A program made the position numbers and the translations under genes. Positions 1 through 9,661 of a DNA stretch of 64,000 bases are shown in pieces. How positions within the stretch are numbered: the first letter of the stretch is position 1; the number at the start of each line of letters is the position of its first letter. The DNA is from Chloroflexota bacterium (GTDB lineage Bacteria > Chloroflexota > Dormibacteria > Dormibacterales > Dormibacteraceae): positions 16,076 to 80,075 of the forward strand of contig VBEF01000036.1 of the NCBI GenBank assembly GCA_005881275.1, given 5' to 3'. The notes beneath the pieces are model-generated. The model did not search any database. It was not told the origin of the DNA and saw only the letters and a program-made list of their open reading frames with translations.

Positions 1-230
1 GCCAGCAGCCGGTGCGCATCGGCTGCGCTCGCGCCGGCTTCGATCTGGTCTTTCAGGAAGCGCAGCTGCTCGACCTGGGACCTCGAGTAAAGGCGCTGCG
101 CGCCCTCGCTCCGCCTCGGGATGATCACCTCGTAGCGGTCTTCCCAGGCGCGCAGCGTCGTGGTGGGCAGATCAAGCATCTTCGCCACGGCACCGATGCT
201 GTAGACGCCTGGATCGTCCTGCTCAGTCAC
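1..230 (-). CDS. MerR-family transcriptional regulator (N-terminal part, cut by window edge)
   Basis: The minus strand from a GTG at 230 reads about 76 residues of a MerR-type winged helix: YSIGAVAKMLDLPTTTLRAW, then an EDRYEVIIPRR wing and RLYSRSQVEQLRFLK. This is the MerR DNA-binding domain, and its LRAWEDRY form resembles the CarH/LitR/MlrA-like branch, in which a C-terminal sensor (often cobalamin-binding) follows. The C-terminus lies beyond base 1, so the ligand cannot be told. The gene is divergent from the response regulator at 327, with about 96 bases between the starts. Confidence 0.8.
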   Translation of the reverse strand, partial: MTEQDDPGVYSIGAVAKMLDLPTTTLRAWEDRYEVIIPRRSEGAQRLYSRSQVEQLRFLKDQIEAGASAADAHRLL

Positions 231-326
231 GCCAGTGTGTCCAGTCTACTCTGTGGATCATTTGTAGAACAACAATCCAAGGCTTGCATAGCTATCGCGT
301 AGGCAGTAGGCTTGGAGGGGTCGCGA

Positions 327-782
327 ATGGGTTCAGAAGGTTCGGCAAAACTTCCAGATGGCCTATCGGGCAATCAACGCGAGCGCAGCCAACCCTTTGC
401 GATGCTCCTCGACGATGAGCCGGACACCGCCGAGATGTACCGCCTTGGGCTGGAGGCGGGCGGGTTCCGGGTCGCGGTGGCGACTGAGGCGGCCGAGTTG
501 TTCGAGGCTATCGAGCACGAGGTGCCGGATATCCTGGTTCTCGACTATCGACTCCGCGGAATGACCGCCGTCGATGTCCTGGACGTGCTGCGCAAAGACA
601 CTCGCACGGCGAAGGTACCTGTCTTCATCCTGAGCAACTATCTCGGGGACCAGGATGGCGCAATCGACCGCGTCTTCGCGGCCGGCGTGCTTGCGTGGCT
701 GAAGAAGCCCGCGACCCCACCCAAGGCGCTCGCTCGGAAGCTGCTGCAAGCGGTCTCCCGTCCCCGCCGACCCAAGGGCTGA
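327..782 (+). CDS. Single-domain response regulator (CheY-like receiver)
   Basis: A 151-residue protein consisting of one receiver domain after a roughly 25-residue leader. It has the acidic pair (LLDDEPD), the phospho-acceptor Asp in ILVLDYRLRG, the Ser switch position (FILSNY) and the conserved Lys in WLKKPATPP. No output domain follows, so it probably acts by protein contact, like CheY or Spo0F. ATG 327 is chosen over TTG 312 because GGAGGGG lies about 7 bases upstream. No histidine kinase is encoded nearby, so the partner is unknown. It is convergent with the DUF4332 gene 20 bases downstream. Confidence 0.85.
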   Translation: MGSEGSAKLPDGLSGNQRERSQPFAMLLDDEPDTAEMYRLGLEAGGFRVAVATEAAELFEAIEHEVPDILVLDYRLRGMTAVDVLDVLRKDTRTAKVPVFILSNYLGDQDGAIDRVFAAGVLAWLKKPATPPKALARKLLQAVSRPRRPKG

Positions 783-802
783 GAAAAGCTGCCGCCGCCG
801 GG

Positions 803-1231
803 CTACTCGACGGCCGGCAAAAGACGCTCGGGCTCAGGGTGCTCCACGATGTCGAGCGCGGTCGCCTGGCTGATCCAGTATTCGACGTCGGTCAGGCCTG
901 GCGCGCCGGCGAGCCCGATAGCCTCGATGAGCTTTGCGTGCAGGTTGTTTGCCTGCTGCGCGTGCAGATCCCTCATCGAGTTGATGCCGAGCCTGCGGAC
1001 CAGTGGGATCCATCGCTCCATGCCCGAGACTTCGAGCAACGTGCATTGATGGGCGAACTCGAGAAGCCTTTCGCTCGTGATGCCGGTCTTTTTGAAGAGA
1101 CGTTTGCGGTCGATATCGAGCGATGCGCGATGCAGGAGCTGGTTGGTGTGGTGGATGCCGACAGCGCGCAGGCGGCTGACATCATCGTCGGAGATTCCAT
1201 TCAGGTACTCGAGCGTCCGGTACACCGACAC
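803..1231 (-). CDS. DUF4332 helix-hairpin-helix protein
   Basis: A 142-residue protein from GTG 1231 with two helix-hairpin-helix-like units: LEYLNGISDDDVSRLRAVGIHHTNQLL near the N-terminus, and a second around WIPLVRRLGINSMRDLHAQQANNL. This matches the DUF4332 family, whose members usually bind nucleic acid or act as accessory modules. There is no enzymatic domain, signal peptide or membrane segment. It is divergent from guaB3, so its own promoter must lie in the 60 bases up to CTG 1292, which also hold the guaB3 promoter. Biochemical function is unknown. Confidence 0.75.
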   Translation of the reverse strand: MSVYRTLEYLNGISDDDVSRLRAVGIHHTNQLLHRASLDIDRKRLFKKTGITSERLLEFAHQCTLLEVSGMERWIPLVRRLGINSMRDLHAQQANNLHAKLIEAIGLAGAPGLTDVEYWISQATALDIVEHPEPERLLPAVE

Positions 1232-1253
1232 CAGCTTAGTGTCCAGCTATAAT
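1225..1253 (+). promoter_or_regulatory. Candidate promoter of guaB3
   Basis: A perfect -10 hexamer TATAAT lies at 1248-1253, with CCGACA at 1225-1230 as a 4/6 match to the -35 consensus, separated by 17 bases. Transcription would start near 1260, about 30 bases before CTG 1292, leaving room for the GGAG at 1278-1281. Seen in sequence; activity is inferred. Confidence 0.6.
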
Positions 1254-1291
1254 TCACCGAACCCGCCCCATTCCAATGGAGTAAACACACC

Positions 1292-2506
1292 CTGAATCAG
1301 AGCCGGATCGAAACCCGAGAAGCAACTTCCGGGGAGCAAACTGGCCTCGAGATCGGGATCGGGCGCCGTGCCCGCCGCGCGTATGGCTTCGACGAAGTCG
1401 CGCTGGTGCCGGGTGGCGTAACGCTCAATCCAGACGAAGTCGACATCACTTTTTCGATGGGCGAGCGGTTCGCCCTCCCGCTCCCTTTCTGGGGTTCGGC
1501 CATGGACGGTGTGGTCGACGTCGACTTCGCCGTCGCGATGGGCAAGTTGGGAGGCGTGGCCGTCCTCAATCTCGACGGCGTGCACACCCGCTACGAAAAT
1601 TCCGCGCCCGTCATCGAGAAGATCGCCGAGGCGGACAAGGCTTCGGTGAACGCCGTCCTCAAAGAGGCTTACCGCGAGCCGGTGAAACCAAAGCTGATCA
1701 GCGAAAGGATCAAGGCGATCAGGGCCGCGGGTGTGCCCTGCGTCGTATCCACCGTGCCCGCCCGGGCCGAGGAGCGAGCCGAGCTGGTGCAGAAGGCCGG
1801 GGCCGACGTTCTTGTCGTCCAGGGCACCGTGCTGACCGCGAGACATTCGTCGCGCTCGTATCACCAGCTCGCCTTTGACGAGTTGGTACGCGCGTGCGAT
1901 ATCCCGGTCGTGGTCGGTAACTGCGTGCAGTACGACACCGCGTTGGAGCTAATGGAGACGGGCATCGCGGGCATCCTCGTCGGGGTCGGGCCCGGCGCGG
2001 CATGCACGACGCGCGGCGTGCTCGGCGTCGGCGTCCCGCAGGTCACCGCGACAGCGGACGTGGCGGCCGCCCGCGACGAGTACATGCGTCGCGGTGGCGT
2101 ACGGGTGGCGGTCATCACGGACGGCGGGATGCGAATCGGCGCCGACGTCTGCAAAGCTTTCGCGTCCGGCGCCGATGCGGTGATGATCGGGACTCCGCTC
2201 GCGGGATCCGAAGAGTCGGCGTCCAAGGGCTTCAACTGGGGAATGGCCACGCCGGACCCCAACCTGCCGCGCGGGACACGCATCCACGTCGGCACCAAGG
2301 CGACTCTCCGCGAGATCCTGCTCGGCCCGGCTCGAGTCGACGACGGCACGCAGAACTTCGCGGGCGCGCTGCGCTCGGCGCTTGGGGTTTGCGGGGCACG
2401 CGACATCGCCGAGTTCCAGCACGTTGAGATGGTGATCGCCCCGTCGATCGTTTCCGAAGGGAAGGTCTTCCAGCAGGCCCAGCACGTGGGGATGGGCAAG
2501 TCCTGA
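1292..2506 (+). CDS. guaB3: GuaB3-family IMP dehydrogenase-related protein
   Basis: A 404-residue TIM-barrel protein of the IMPDH/GMP reductase superfamily. The catalytic loop is [12 protein letters not shown] with its Cys near residue 238, and the phosphate-binding region follows ([27 protein letters not shown]). No CBS domains are inserted, which is the GuaB3 pattern. Conserved N-terminal sequence ([20 protein letters not shown]) lies upstream of GTG 1406, and the only plausible initiator before it is CTG 1292, with GGAG about 10 bases upstream. It precedes guaA by 47 bases. Whether it makes XMP or works as a GMP reductase cannot be decided from sequence; the GuaB3 clade's activity is not settled. 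Confidence 0.85.
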   Translation: MNQSRIETREATSGEQTGLEIGIGRRARRAYGFDEVALVPGGVTLNPDEVDITFSMGERFALPLPFWGSAMDGVVDVDFAVAMGKLGGVAVLNLDGVHTRYENSAPVIEKIAEADKASVNAVLKEAYREPVKPKLISERIKAIRAAGVPCVVSTVPARAEERAELVQKAGADVLVVQGTVLTARHSSRSYHQLAFDELVRACDIPVVVGNCVQYDTALELMETGIAGILVGVGPGAACTTRGVLGVGVPQVTATADVAAARDEYMRRGGVRVAVITDGGMRIGADVCKAFASGADAVMIGTPLAGSEESASKGFNWGMATPDPNLPRGTRIHVGTKATLREILLGPARVDDGTQNFAGALRSALGVCGARDIAEFQHVEMVIAPSIVSEGKVFQQAQHVGMGKS

Positions 2507-2553
2507 GCCAGACCGCCGCGGTTCGGCGGGAAGAGCTTCAAAACAGCGCGCGG

Positions 2554-4089
2554 TTGCAGACCGTTTTCGTGCTCGACTTCGGCTCCCAGTTCAGCCAGCT
2601 GATCGCGCGCCGCGTCCGCGAGGCCAACGTCTACTGCGAGCTCGTGCCTGGGACGACGCCGTGGGCACAGCTCAAGGAGCGCCATCCGGCGGGGCTGATC
2701 CTGAGCGGCGGACCTTCGAGCGTCTACGACGCGGACGCGCCGCAGGTCGATCCCGATGCGCTGCGCGCGGGCGTTCCGGTGCTCGGCATCTGCTACGGCA
2801 TGCAGCTCATCGCCCATCACCTCGGCGGCAAGGTCGATCCGGGCCACGCGCGGGAGTACGGCCCCGCCCTTCTGTCGGTGCGCGACCCGAATGCGCTTTT
2901 TCGTGGCCTGCACGGCGAGCTTCCCGTCTGGATGAGCCACGGCGACCACGTCAGCGAGATGCCTCCCGGCTTCCGCCTGCTCGCCACCAGCGGCAACTCA
3001 CCGGTCGCGGCCTTCACCGACGGCAAGGGCATCTTCGGCATCCAGTTCCACCCCGAGGTGGTGCACACGCCGAGCGGCCGCGAGGTCCTTCGCAACTTCC
3101 TCTTCGGCGTCTGCCAGTGCAAGCCCTCGTGGACGCCCGGCTCGTTCATCGCCGAGGCTACGGAGAGCATCCGCGCCCACGTCGTCGGCGGTCGCGTCAT
3201 CTGCGCCCTGTCAGGCGGCGTCGACTCGGCCGTGGCGGCGACGCTGGTGCATCGCGCTGTGGGCGATCAGCTCACGTGCGTCTTCGTCAACAACGGCTTG
3301 CTGCGCAAAGAGGAGCCGGAACGGGTCCTCGACGTGATGCACGGGAACCTCGACATGGACATCCGTTATGTCGACGCAACCGAGCGCTTCCTCACCGCGC
3401 TTCGCGGCGTGATCGACCCGGAGCAGAAGCGGCGCATCGTCGGCCGGGAGTTCATCTCGGTTTTCGAGGCCGAGGCGACGAGTTTGGGTCACATCGACTT
3501 CCTCGCCCAGGGTACCCTCTACCCCGACGTGATCGAGTCGACCGCGCCCGACGTTGTGGCGACCGCCTCGAAGATCAAGACGCACCACAACGTCGGAGGA
3601 CTGCCGCCCGGTCTACGTTTCCAGCTCATCGAGCCGTTGCGCTACCTTTTCAAGGACGAGGTGCGCGCCGTCGGGCTCGAGCTCGGCATGCCCGAGGAGA
3701 TGGTCTACCGCCAGCCGTTTCCCGGCCCGGGCCTGTCGATCCGGTGCCTCGGCGAGGTGACCGCGGACCGCCTCGAGATCCTTCGCAACGCCGACTGGGT
3801 GGTCGTCGACGAGATCAAGCGCAACGGTCTGTACCGGCAGGTGTGGCAGTCGTTTGCGGTCCTGACGCCGCTCGAGACGGTTGGTGTGATGGGCGACTTT
3901 CGGACTTACGCCAACGTCGTCGCCGTACGTGTGGTCACCAGCGAGGATGCGATGACGGCGGACTGGGCCCGCGTGCCGTATGAGGTGCTGGCGCGGATCA
4001 GCAACCGGATCGTCAACGAGGTGAAGGGCGTGAACCGCGTGGTCTTCGACATCACGTCGAAACCGCCGGGCACGATCGAGTGGGAGTGA
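2554..4089 (+). CDS. guaA: GMP synthase (glutamine-hydrolysing)
   Basis: A 511-residue two-domain enzyme converting XMP to GMP. The N-terminal class I glutamine amidotransferase has the nucleophile Cys near residue 80 ([12 protein letters not shown]) and the His/Glu pair (IQFHPEV). The central ATP pyrophosphatase has its loop in [15 protein letters not shown], and the C-terminal dimerisation domain ends in [19 protein letters not shown], a typical GuaA terminus. TTG 2554 gives the usual start ([12 protein letters not shown]). It probably forms a transcript with guaB3 upstream. Confidence 0.97.
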   Translation: MQTVFVLDFGSQFSQLIARRVREANVYCELVPGTTPWAQLKERHPAGLILSGGPSSVYDADAPQVDPDALRAGVPVLGICYGMQLIAHHLGGKVDPGHAREYGPALLSVRDPNALFRGLHGELPVWMSHGDHVSEMPPGFRLLATSGNSPVAAFTDGKGIFGIQFHPEVVHTPSGREVLRNFLFGVCQCKPSWTPGSFIAEATESIRAHVVGGRVICALSGGVDSAVAATLVHRAVGDQLTCVFVNNGLLRKEEPERVLDVMHGNLDMDIRYVDATERFLTALRGVIDPEQKRRIVGREFISVFEAEATSLGHIDFLAQGTLYPDVIESTAPDVVATASKIKTHHNVGGLPPGLRFQLIEPLRYLFKDEVRAVGLELGMPEEMVYRQPFPGPGLSIRCLGEVTADRLEILRNADWVVVDEIKRNGLYRQVWQSFAVLTPLETVGVMGDFRTYANVVAVRVVTSEDAMTADWARVPYEVLARISNRIVNEVKGVNRVVFDITSKPPGTIEWE

Positions 4090-4110
4090 GCGTCTAACCT
4101 CTAGGGCGGC

Positions 4111-5382
4111 ATGAAGGTCCTCGTCATTGGTTCGGGCGCGCGCGAGCACGTGCTGGCCTGGAAATGCGTGCAGTCCGACCTCGTCGAGCGTGTGTATTGC
4201 GCGCCGGGCAACGGCGGCACAGGCGGTATGGCCCGCAACATCCCGATCGGCGCGGCCGACGTGGTCCGGATCGTGGATTTTGCCAAGCGCGAAAGGCTCG
4301 AGCTCATCGTGCTGGGACCCGAGGCCGCGGTCGAGGCCGGTGTCGGAGACGCGCTGCGTCATGCGGGATTCAACGTCTTCGGCCCCGACCGCGGCGCGGG
4401 TCGTATCGAGTCGAGCAAGTCATTCGCGAAAGACTTGATGAAGCGCGCCGAGATTCCGACCGCCGACTTTGAGGTGTTCACTCAACCGGCGCCGGCGAAG
4501 GAGTGGGCGCGACGGCACGACGGACGAGTTGCAGTCAAGGCCGACGGCCTCGCGCGCGGCAAAGGCGTGATCGTGTGCGCCGGCGTTGAAGAGTCGGATG
4601 AGGCGGTCGATGCGATGCTCGTCGAGCAGCGCTTTGGGCGCAGCGGCACAAAGATCGTGGTCGAGGAGAGGCTCGATGGGCCGGAGCTGTCGCTGCTGGC
4701 GGTGACCGACGGGACCGATGTCCTCCCGCTGGCTCCGGCGCGAGACTACAAGCGCGCCCGCGAAGGCGACGTAGGGGCCAACACCGGTGGTATGGGCGCT
4801 TACTCACCCCCCAAAGGGGTCGATGACGCCATGGTCCAGGAAGTCGTCGATCGCGTCATGCGACCGGCGGTGCGCGCGTTGGCAGAATCCGGCCAAGAGT
4901 TCCGCGGCGTTCTCTACGCGGGTTTGATGCTCACCCCGCAAGGCATCCGCACGCTCGAGTTCAACGCGAGGTTCGGCGACCCCGAGGCTCAGGTTGTGCT
5001 GCCCCGCCTGCAAAGTGATTTCGTTGCTCTGGCCCTTGCGGCGGCGAAGGGAGGCCTCGCGACGCACCCCGACCTGCGCTGGGACCCGCGGGCGTGTGTT
5101 GGCGTCGTGGTTGCCTCCGGGCACTACCCGGACGATGTCGCGATGAAGCTCGGCCACCGCATCGAGGGGCTGGTCGAAATGCCCCGCGGCGCTTTCATCT
5201 TCCACGCTGGAACCCGGTTCGAACCCGGTCTCGGACTCGTGACTGACGGCGGGCGGGTCGTGACCTCAGTGGCGTTGGGTGAGACTGTGGCGCAAGCCAG
5301 GGAGACCGCCCTGGCCGGGGCCCGGAAGGTACGATTCGAAGGGGCTTTCTTCCGCTCAGATATCGCTCAGGAGGCCGAGTAA
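4111..5382 (+). CDS. purD: Phosphoribosylamine-glycine ligase (GAR synthetase)
   Basis: A 423-residue ATP-grasp enzyme for the second step of purine synthesis, joining phosphoribosylamine and glycine. The start [18 protein letters not shown] and the ATP-grasp segments [25 protein letters not shown] and [19 protein letters not shown] are diagnostic. Length is normal. A TAACCT hexamer at 4095-4100 lies 10 bases before the ATG, a possible -10 for a nearly leaderless transcript inside the guaA-purD gap. The stop overlaps the purE start by one base. Confidence 0.97.
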   Translation: MKVLVIGSGAREHVLAWKCVQSDLVERVYCAPGNGGTGGMARNIPIGAADVVRIVDFAKRERLELIVLGPEAAVEAGVGDALRHAGFNVFGPDRGAGRIESSKSFAKDLMKRAEIPTADFEVFTQPAPAKEWARRHDGRVAVKADGLARGKGVIVCAGVEESDEAVDAMLVEQRFGRSGTKIVVEERLDGPELSLLAVTDGTDVLPLAPARDYKRAREGDVGANTGGMGAYSPPKGVDDAMVQEVVDRVMRPAVRALAESGQEFRGVLYAGLMLTPQGIRTLEFNARFGDPEAQVVLPRLQSDFVALALAAAKGGLATHPDLRWDPRACVGVVVASGHYPDDVAMKLGHRIEGLVEMPRGAFIFHAGTRFEPGLGLVTDGGRVVTSVALGETVAQARETALAGARKVRFEGAFFRSDIAQEAE

Positions 5383-5843
5383 TGCAGCCAGTCGTCGGCG
5401 TCATCCTCGGCTCGAAGTCAGACCTTCCGTTGATGGAGGCCTGCGTCAAAGTGCTGGAGGACCTCGGATTGACGCACGAGCTCAAGATCTGTTCCGCGCA
5501 CCGGAATCCGCGCGGCATCATGGAATGGGCGACCGGTGCCCGGTCGCGCGGTTTGAAGGTTGTCATCGCCGCCGCCGGAGGTGCCGCGCACCTGCCCGGT
5601 GTCGTCGCGGCGTGGACGGATCTGCCGGTGATCGGGGTGCCGGTGCCGACGCAGCATCTTGGCGGCCTCGATTCGCTGTACTCGATCGTCCAGATGCCCG
5701 CCGGCGTCCCGGTGGCAACGGTCGCCATCGGTGAGGCCGGCGCGAAGAACGCGGCCTGGCTGGCGGCGCGAATCATCGGACTGCAGGACAGGGACGTCGA
5801 GCAGCGTCACAGCGAGAAACGCGCCGCTCTGGCTACCGCGTAG
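5382..5843 (+). CDS. purE: 5-(carboxyamino)imidazole ribonucleotide mutase
   Basis: A 153-residue PurE with the signature [16 protein letters not shown], the catalytic-loop SAHRNP and the glycine-rich [14 protein letters not shown]. It rearranges N5-CAIR to CAIR, or in class II enzymes carboxylates AIR directly. purK is not in the window, so either it lies elsewhere or this is a PurK-independent enzyme; sequence alone does not settle which. The ATG overlaps the purD stop (TAATG), and the stop overlaps the pycB GTG (TAGTG), so translation is coupled on both sides. Confidence 0.95.
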   Translation: MQPVVGVILGSKSDLPLMEACVKVLEDLGLTHELKICSAHRNPRGIMEWATGARSRGLKVVIAAAGGAAHLPGVVAAWTDLPVIGVPVPTQHLGGLDSLYSIVQMPAGVPVATVAIGEAGAKNAAWLAARIIGLQDRDVEQRHSEKRAALATA

Positions 5844-7639
5844 TGGCCAAGAAGAAAGCTCGTGTCCGTCTTATCGACACGACGTTCCGCGACGCGCAGC
5901 AATCGCTTCTCGGCGGATACCTCCGCACCGATGAGATCGTTCCTATCGCGGCCAAGATGGACTCCATCGGTTTTGCCGCCATGGAAGCATTTGGCGGCGC
6001 GACTTTCGAGACCCAGCTCCGGATCCATGAAGACCCCTGGGACTTTCTTCGCAAGCTGAACAGGGCGACGCCGAACACGCCGATCCAGGCGCTCATCCGC
6101 GGCCAGAACCTCGTCGCCACGCGCAACTTCGCCGATGACGCAGTCGAGCTGTTCATCAAGCACGCGGCGAAGGCCGGGGTTGACGTCTTTCGGATCTTCG
6201 ATCCGCTCAACGATCTCCGCAACATGGAGGCGTCGATCGCCGCCGCGCTCAAGGCGAAGAAGAAGGTCCAGGGCACGCTGAGCTACGCCATCTCGCCTGC
6301 GCACAACCTCGAGCTCTGGGGTTCGCTCGCCAAGGGCCTGGTCAACATGGGCTGCCACGAGATCGTGATCAAAGACACCTCAGGGCTGCTCAGCCCTCAG
6401 GCCACATGGGAGTTGGTGACGGCGCTCAGGGCCATGGTCAAGGTTCCGATCGACGTGCACTCTCACTGCTCGAGCGGGATGGCGCCCATGGCTTACATGG
6501 CCGCCGTGGAGGCTGGCGCGGAGATTCTCGACGTCGCGATCTCGCCGCTCGCGTGGGGCGCGTCACAGCCGGCAGCGGAGAGCGTGGTCGCGGCGCTCGA
6601 GGGCGGTGAGTACGACACGGGCCTCGATCTCGACAAGATGTGGGAGGTGCAGCACGACGTCGAAGAGCTCAAAAGACGCCACATCGAGCACCTGAGCCCG
6701 GTGGCGGATCGCGTCGACGCAAGCATCCTGCGCTACCACATGCCGGGCTTCATGCTCGAGGACATCCACCGCCAGCTCAGCGCGCACAACGCGATGGATC
6801 GCTTGAGCGAGGTGCTCGAGGAGGCGAACCACGTCCGCCAGGACCTCGGCTACCCGCCGCTGGTCGCGCCGATCCGGCAGATGATCGCGACCCAGGCTGT
6901 CTACAACGTGATCGGCGGCGACCGATACGAGACGGTGACGCAAGAGCTGAAGGATTACCTCCAGGGCCTGTACGGCCGACCGCCGGTGCCGGCTGACCCG
7001 GAGCTGAGGCGGCTGGTCCTCGGTCGTGAGGAGCCGATCACGATCCGCCCGGCCGATCTGCTCGAGCCGCAGGTGGAGGGCGCCCGGCAGCAGGTCCGCA
7101 AGCTCGGTTACGACCCAAGCGACGACACGGTGCTCATCCACCTGATGTTCCCGAGCCTCGCTCCGGATTACATGCGAGGCCCGCAGCCAGAGCGGAAGGA
7201 CGGCGAGAAACCCTCACCGCCGCGCGTCGAGGCCCCGGAGCCTCCGGCCGTTCCCACGCCGGATCCGGTTCCGGTTCCCGCCGGCGCCCAGGCGGCGGAG
7301 TTCGACGTCGAGGTCGACGGCGAAGTCTTCAAGGTGCGGGTGAGCGGGGCCGGGCTGTCGGTGGTCGCGGCTCCGGCAGCTTCGCCGTCAGGCACGAGCT
7401 CCGCTCCCGCGCCGCCGAGAGCCGGCGAGGGAACTGTCATAGCTCCCATGCAGGGGCTCATCGTCAAGGTGCCGGTCAAGGCGGGCGACGTGGTGAAGCT
7501 CGGTGACGTCGTCGCCGTGCTCGAGGCGATGAAGATGCAGAACGACATCGTCACCACCGTGGCCGGCAAGGTCAACGCGGTTTACGTCAAGGAAGGGGAG
7601 GTCGTGAGCCCGAACCAACCGCTGCTCGCGATCGGTTGA
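5843..7639 (+). CDS. pycB: Biotin-dependent carboxyltransferase subunit (pyruvate carboxylase subunit B type)
   Basis: A 598-residue protein. Residues about 7-300 form the DRE-TIM carboxyltransferase barrel (IDTTFRDAQQSLLGG, and metal-binding VHSHCSSG); a PycB/OadA-type C-terminal region follows. A Pro/Ala-rich linker at about 450-510 leads to a biotinyl domain with EAMKMQ, biotinylated Lys near 564. With the adjacent biotin carboxylase it should form a two-subunit pyruvate carboxylase making oxaloacetate. Oxaloacetate decarboxylase alpha shares this architecture, but no membrane beta subunit is present and a dedicated biotin carboxylase follows. GTG 5843 overlaps the purE stop. Confidence 0.88.
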   Translation: MAKKKARVRLIDTTFRDAQQSLLGGYLRTDEIVPIAAKMDSIGFAAMEAFGGATFETQLRIHEDPWDFLRKLNRATPNTPIQALIRGQNLVATRNFADDAVELFIKHAAKAGVDVFRIFDPLNDLRNMEASIAAALKAKKKVQGTLSYAISPAHNLELWGSLAKGLVNMGCHEIVIKDTSGLLSPQATWELVTALRAMVKVPIDVHSHCSSGMAPMAYMAAVEAGAEILDVAISPLAWGASQPAAESVVAALEGGEYDTGLDLDKMWEVQHDVEELKRRHIEHLSPVADRVDASILRYHMPGFMLEDIHRQLSAHNAMDRLSEVLEEANHVRQDLGYPPLVAPIRQMIATQAVYNVIGGDRYETVTQELKDYLQGLYGRPPVPADPELRRLVLGREEPITIRPADLLEPQVEGARQQVRKLGYDPSDDTVLIHLMFPSLAPDYMRGPQPERKDGEKPSPPRVEAPEPPAVPTPDPVPVPAGAQAAEFDVEVDGEVFKVRVSGAGLSVVAAPAASPSGTSSAPAPPRAGEGTVIAPMQGLIVKVPVKAGDVVKLGDVVAVLEAMKMQNDIVTTVAGKVNAVYVKEGEVVSPNQPLLAIG

Positions 7640-9090
7640 AGAAAAAACTCTTCAACAAAGTTCTCGTCGCCAACCGCGGCGAGATCGCCATCCGCGTCAT
7701 GCGTGCATGCCGTGAGCTTGGTATTGCGACAGCCGCTGTGTATTCCGACGCCGACCGGAACGCGATCCACGTCCGTTATGCCGACGAGGCTCACCACATA
7801 GGTGGTGCGGCCGCCTCCGATTCGTACCTGCAGCTGGATCGGATCGTCAAGGTCGCGCATGACTGTGGCGCCGACGCGATCCATCCCGGATATGGATTTC
7901 TCGCCGAGAAACCCGCGTTTCCCGACGCCTGCGAGGCGGCGGGGATCAAGTTCATCGGCCCGCCCGCCTCGGCCATGCGCGCACTGGGCTCCAAGCTTGC
8001 GGCGCGCCAGCTCGCCGCCCAAAACGGCGTGCCGGTGACGCCGGGCAGCGGCGCGGTCGACGCCGGGTCGGCGCTGGATGCGGCGCGCAGGATCGGCTTC
8101 CCAGTGATGCTCAAACCATCAGGAGGTGGCGGGGGCATCGGGATGAAGGTCGTCGAGTCCGAAGCAGAGCTGGCGTCTGCGATCGAAAGCACCGCGCAGG
8201 CCGCGCGATCAGCCTTCGGCGATGCAACCGTGTACCTCGAGAGGTACGTTCGCAACCCGCGGCACATCGAGATCCAGGTGATCTGCGACAGCCACGGCAA
8301 CGCGGCGCACCTGGGCGAGCGCGAATGCTCGATCCAGCGCAGGCACCAGAAGATCATGGAAGAGACGCCCTCGCCGGCCCTCACCGCGGCGATTCGCGCG
8401 GCCATGGGCGACGCGGCAATCCGCGCCGCGAAAGCGGCGGGTTACATCAACGCCGGGACGGTCGAGTTCATCTTCAGCGACGGCGACTTCTACTTCCTCG
8501 AGGTCAACGCTCGGCTGCAGGTCGAGCATCCGATCACCGAGGCGGTGACGGGCATCGACCTCGTCAAGGAGCAGATTCGCGTCGCCGCGGATCTCGAGCT
8601 CGGTTTCGCACAGCAGGACATCGACTGGAAGGGACACGCCATCGAGATGCGGATCAACGCCGAGGACCCGCTGCGCAAGTTCATCCCCAACCCGCGTCGG
8701 ATCTCGCGTTGGGTCGCGCCGGCCGGTCCGGGTGTGCGCGTCGATTCAGGCTTCGGTCCAGGTTCGGACGTGCCGCCGAACTACGACTCGCTCGTCGCCA
8801 AGCTCATCGTCCACGGCAGCGACCGCGCCGAAGCAATCGCGCGGGCGCGCCGCGCCCTTCGCGAGTTCGTGGTGGTCGGACCGGCAACCACGATCCCGTA
8901 CCACCGCGCGATCCTCGACAACCCGGACTTCCTGGCCGGCAACCTGAGCACACGGTTCATCGAGGATCATCCCCAGCTGGTCGACGCTGCAAGGGCATTG
9001 GCCGGCGATCAGTCGCCTTTCGACTATGGACCCGACCCGCGTCATGTCGCCGCGGCGGCGGCAGCGGTTGCGGCGGTGGTGCGGCAATAG
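7636..9090 (+). CDS. pycA: Biotin carboxylase subunit (pyruvate carboxylase subunit A / AccC type)
   Basis: A 484-residue biotin carboxylase that carboxylates biotin using ATP and bicarbonate. It has FNKVLVANRGEIAIRVMRAC, the ATP-grasp glycine loop (KPSGGGGGIGMKVVE), RECSIQRRHQK and EVNARLQVEHPITEAVTG. TTG 7636 overlaps the pycB stop (TTGA), indicating coupled synthesis of both subunits. It could also serve an acyl-CoA carboxylase, since AccC and PycA are hard to separate by sequence, but the pycB neighbour favours pyruvate carboxylase. The last 25 residues are Ala-rich and variable. Confidence 0.88.
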   Translation: MKKKLFNKVLVANRGEIAIRVMRACRELGIATAAVYSDADRNAIHVRYADEAHHIGGAAASDSYLQLDRIVKVAHDCGADAIHPGYGFLAEKPAFPDACEAAGIKFIGPPASAMRALGSKLAARQLAAQNGVPVTPGSGAVDAGSALDAARRIGFPVMLKPSGGGGGIGMKVVESEAELASAIESTAQAARSAFGDATVYLERYVRNPRHIEIQVICDSHGNAAHLGERECSIQRRHQKIMEETPSPALTAAIRAAMGDAAIRAAKAAGYINAGTVEFIFSDGDFYFLEVNARLQVEHPITEAVTGIDLVKEQIRVAADLELGFAQQDIDWKGHAIEMRINAEDPLRKFIPNPRRISRWVAPAGPGVRVDSGFGPGSDVPPNYDSLVAKLIVHGSDRAEAIARARRALREFVVVGPATTIPYHRAILDNPDFLAGNLSTRFIEDHPQLVDAARALAGDQSPFDYGPDPRHVAAAAAAVAAVVRQ

Positions 9091-9143
9091 CCCCGCTCAG
9101 GCATCCGAAAAGCGGCCGGCCGTTCGAGATCACGGGTACGAAC

Positions 9144-9650
9144 CTGCGCGGCCTCTCAGGGCACTTCGAGCTGCGCGACGATGTGATCAAGTTTCCGGAT
9201 GGTGCGGAAGCGCTCTACACGGTGGTCGCCAATCCAGATTCCGCTTTCGTCGTTCCATGGTTTGACAACCGCGACACGATGCTCGTCCGGCAGTGGCGTC
9301 ACGCGTGGGAGACGTCGTCGTGGGAGGTCCCTGCGGGGACGTTCGACGGTGATGAGGACCCGCTCGAGTGCGCTCGCCGCGAGCTGGTCGAGGAGACCGG
9401 GCTGGTCGCTGCGCGATATACGTCTCTCGGCGTGGTGCACGGCGCGGCATTTCTCACCGGCCGCGCGCATCTCTTTCTCGCCGAGAGGCTGACCGAATCG
9501 GAGCGCAGCCCCGAGACCTACGAGCAGGACATGGAGGTGCTGCGTATTCCTTTCAGCGAGGCTCTGAACGCGGCGCTGGAAGGCGAGATCGTGCACTCGG
9601 GCTCGGTCACGGCGCTGTGCCGCGCCGCGCGCGCTCTGAAGCTGATCTAG
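9144..9650 (+). CDS. Nudix hydrolase (ADP-ribose pyrophosphatase-like)
   Basis: The protein carries a complete Nudix box: G-x5-E-x7-REL-x-EE-x-GL, visible as GTFDGDEDPLECARRELVEE followed by TGL. The strand before it, MLVRQWRHAWETSSWEVPAG, is typical of ADP-sugar pyrophosphatases. There is no in-frame ATG, GTG or TTG between the pycA stop and the conserved N-terminal strands. CTG 9144 is the best candidate and gives 168 residues; GTG 9183 would remove the first strand, and an ATA at 9087 overlaps the pycA stop. The start is therefore uncertain while the product class is firm. Substrate is unproven. Confidence 0.8.
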   Translation: MRGLSGHFELRDDVIKFPDGAEALYTVVANPDSAFVVPWFDNRDTMLVRQWRHAWETSSWEVPAGTFDGDEDPLECARRELVEETGLVAARYTSLGVVHGAAFLTGRAHLFLAERLTESERSPETYEQDMEVLRIPFSEALNAALEGEIVHSGSVTALCRAARALKLI

Positions 9651-9661
9651 CGAGGCGCTTT

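Noticed and set aside
8325..9143. A long N-terminal extension of the Nudix protein
   Set aside because: The extension overlaps pycA and is Arg/Gly-rich out-of-frame sequence; the true protein begins after the pycA stop or slightly later.
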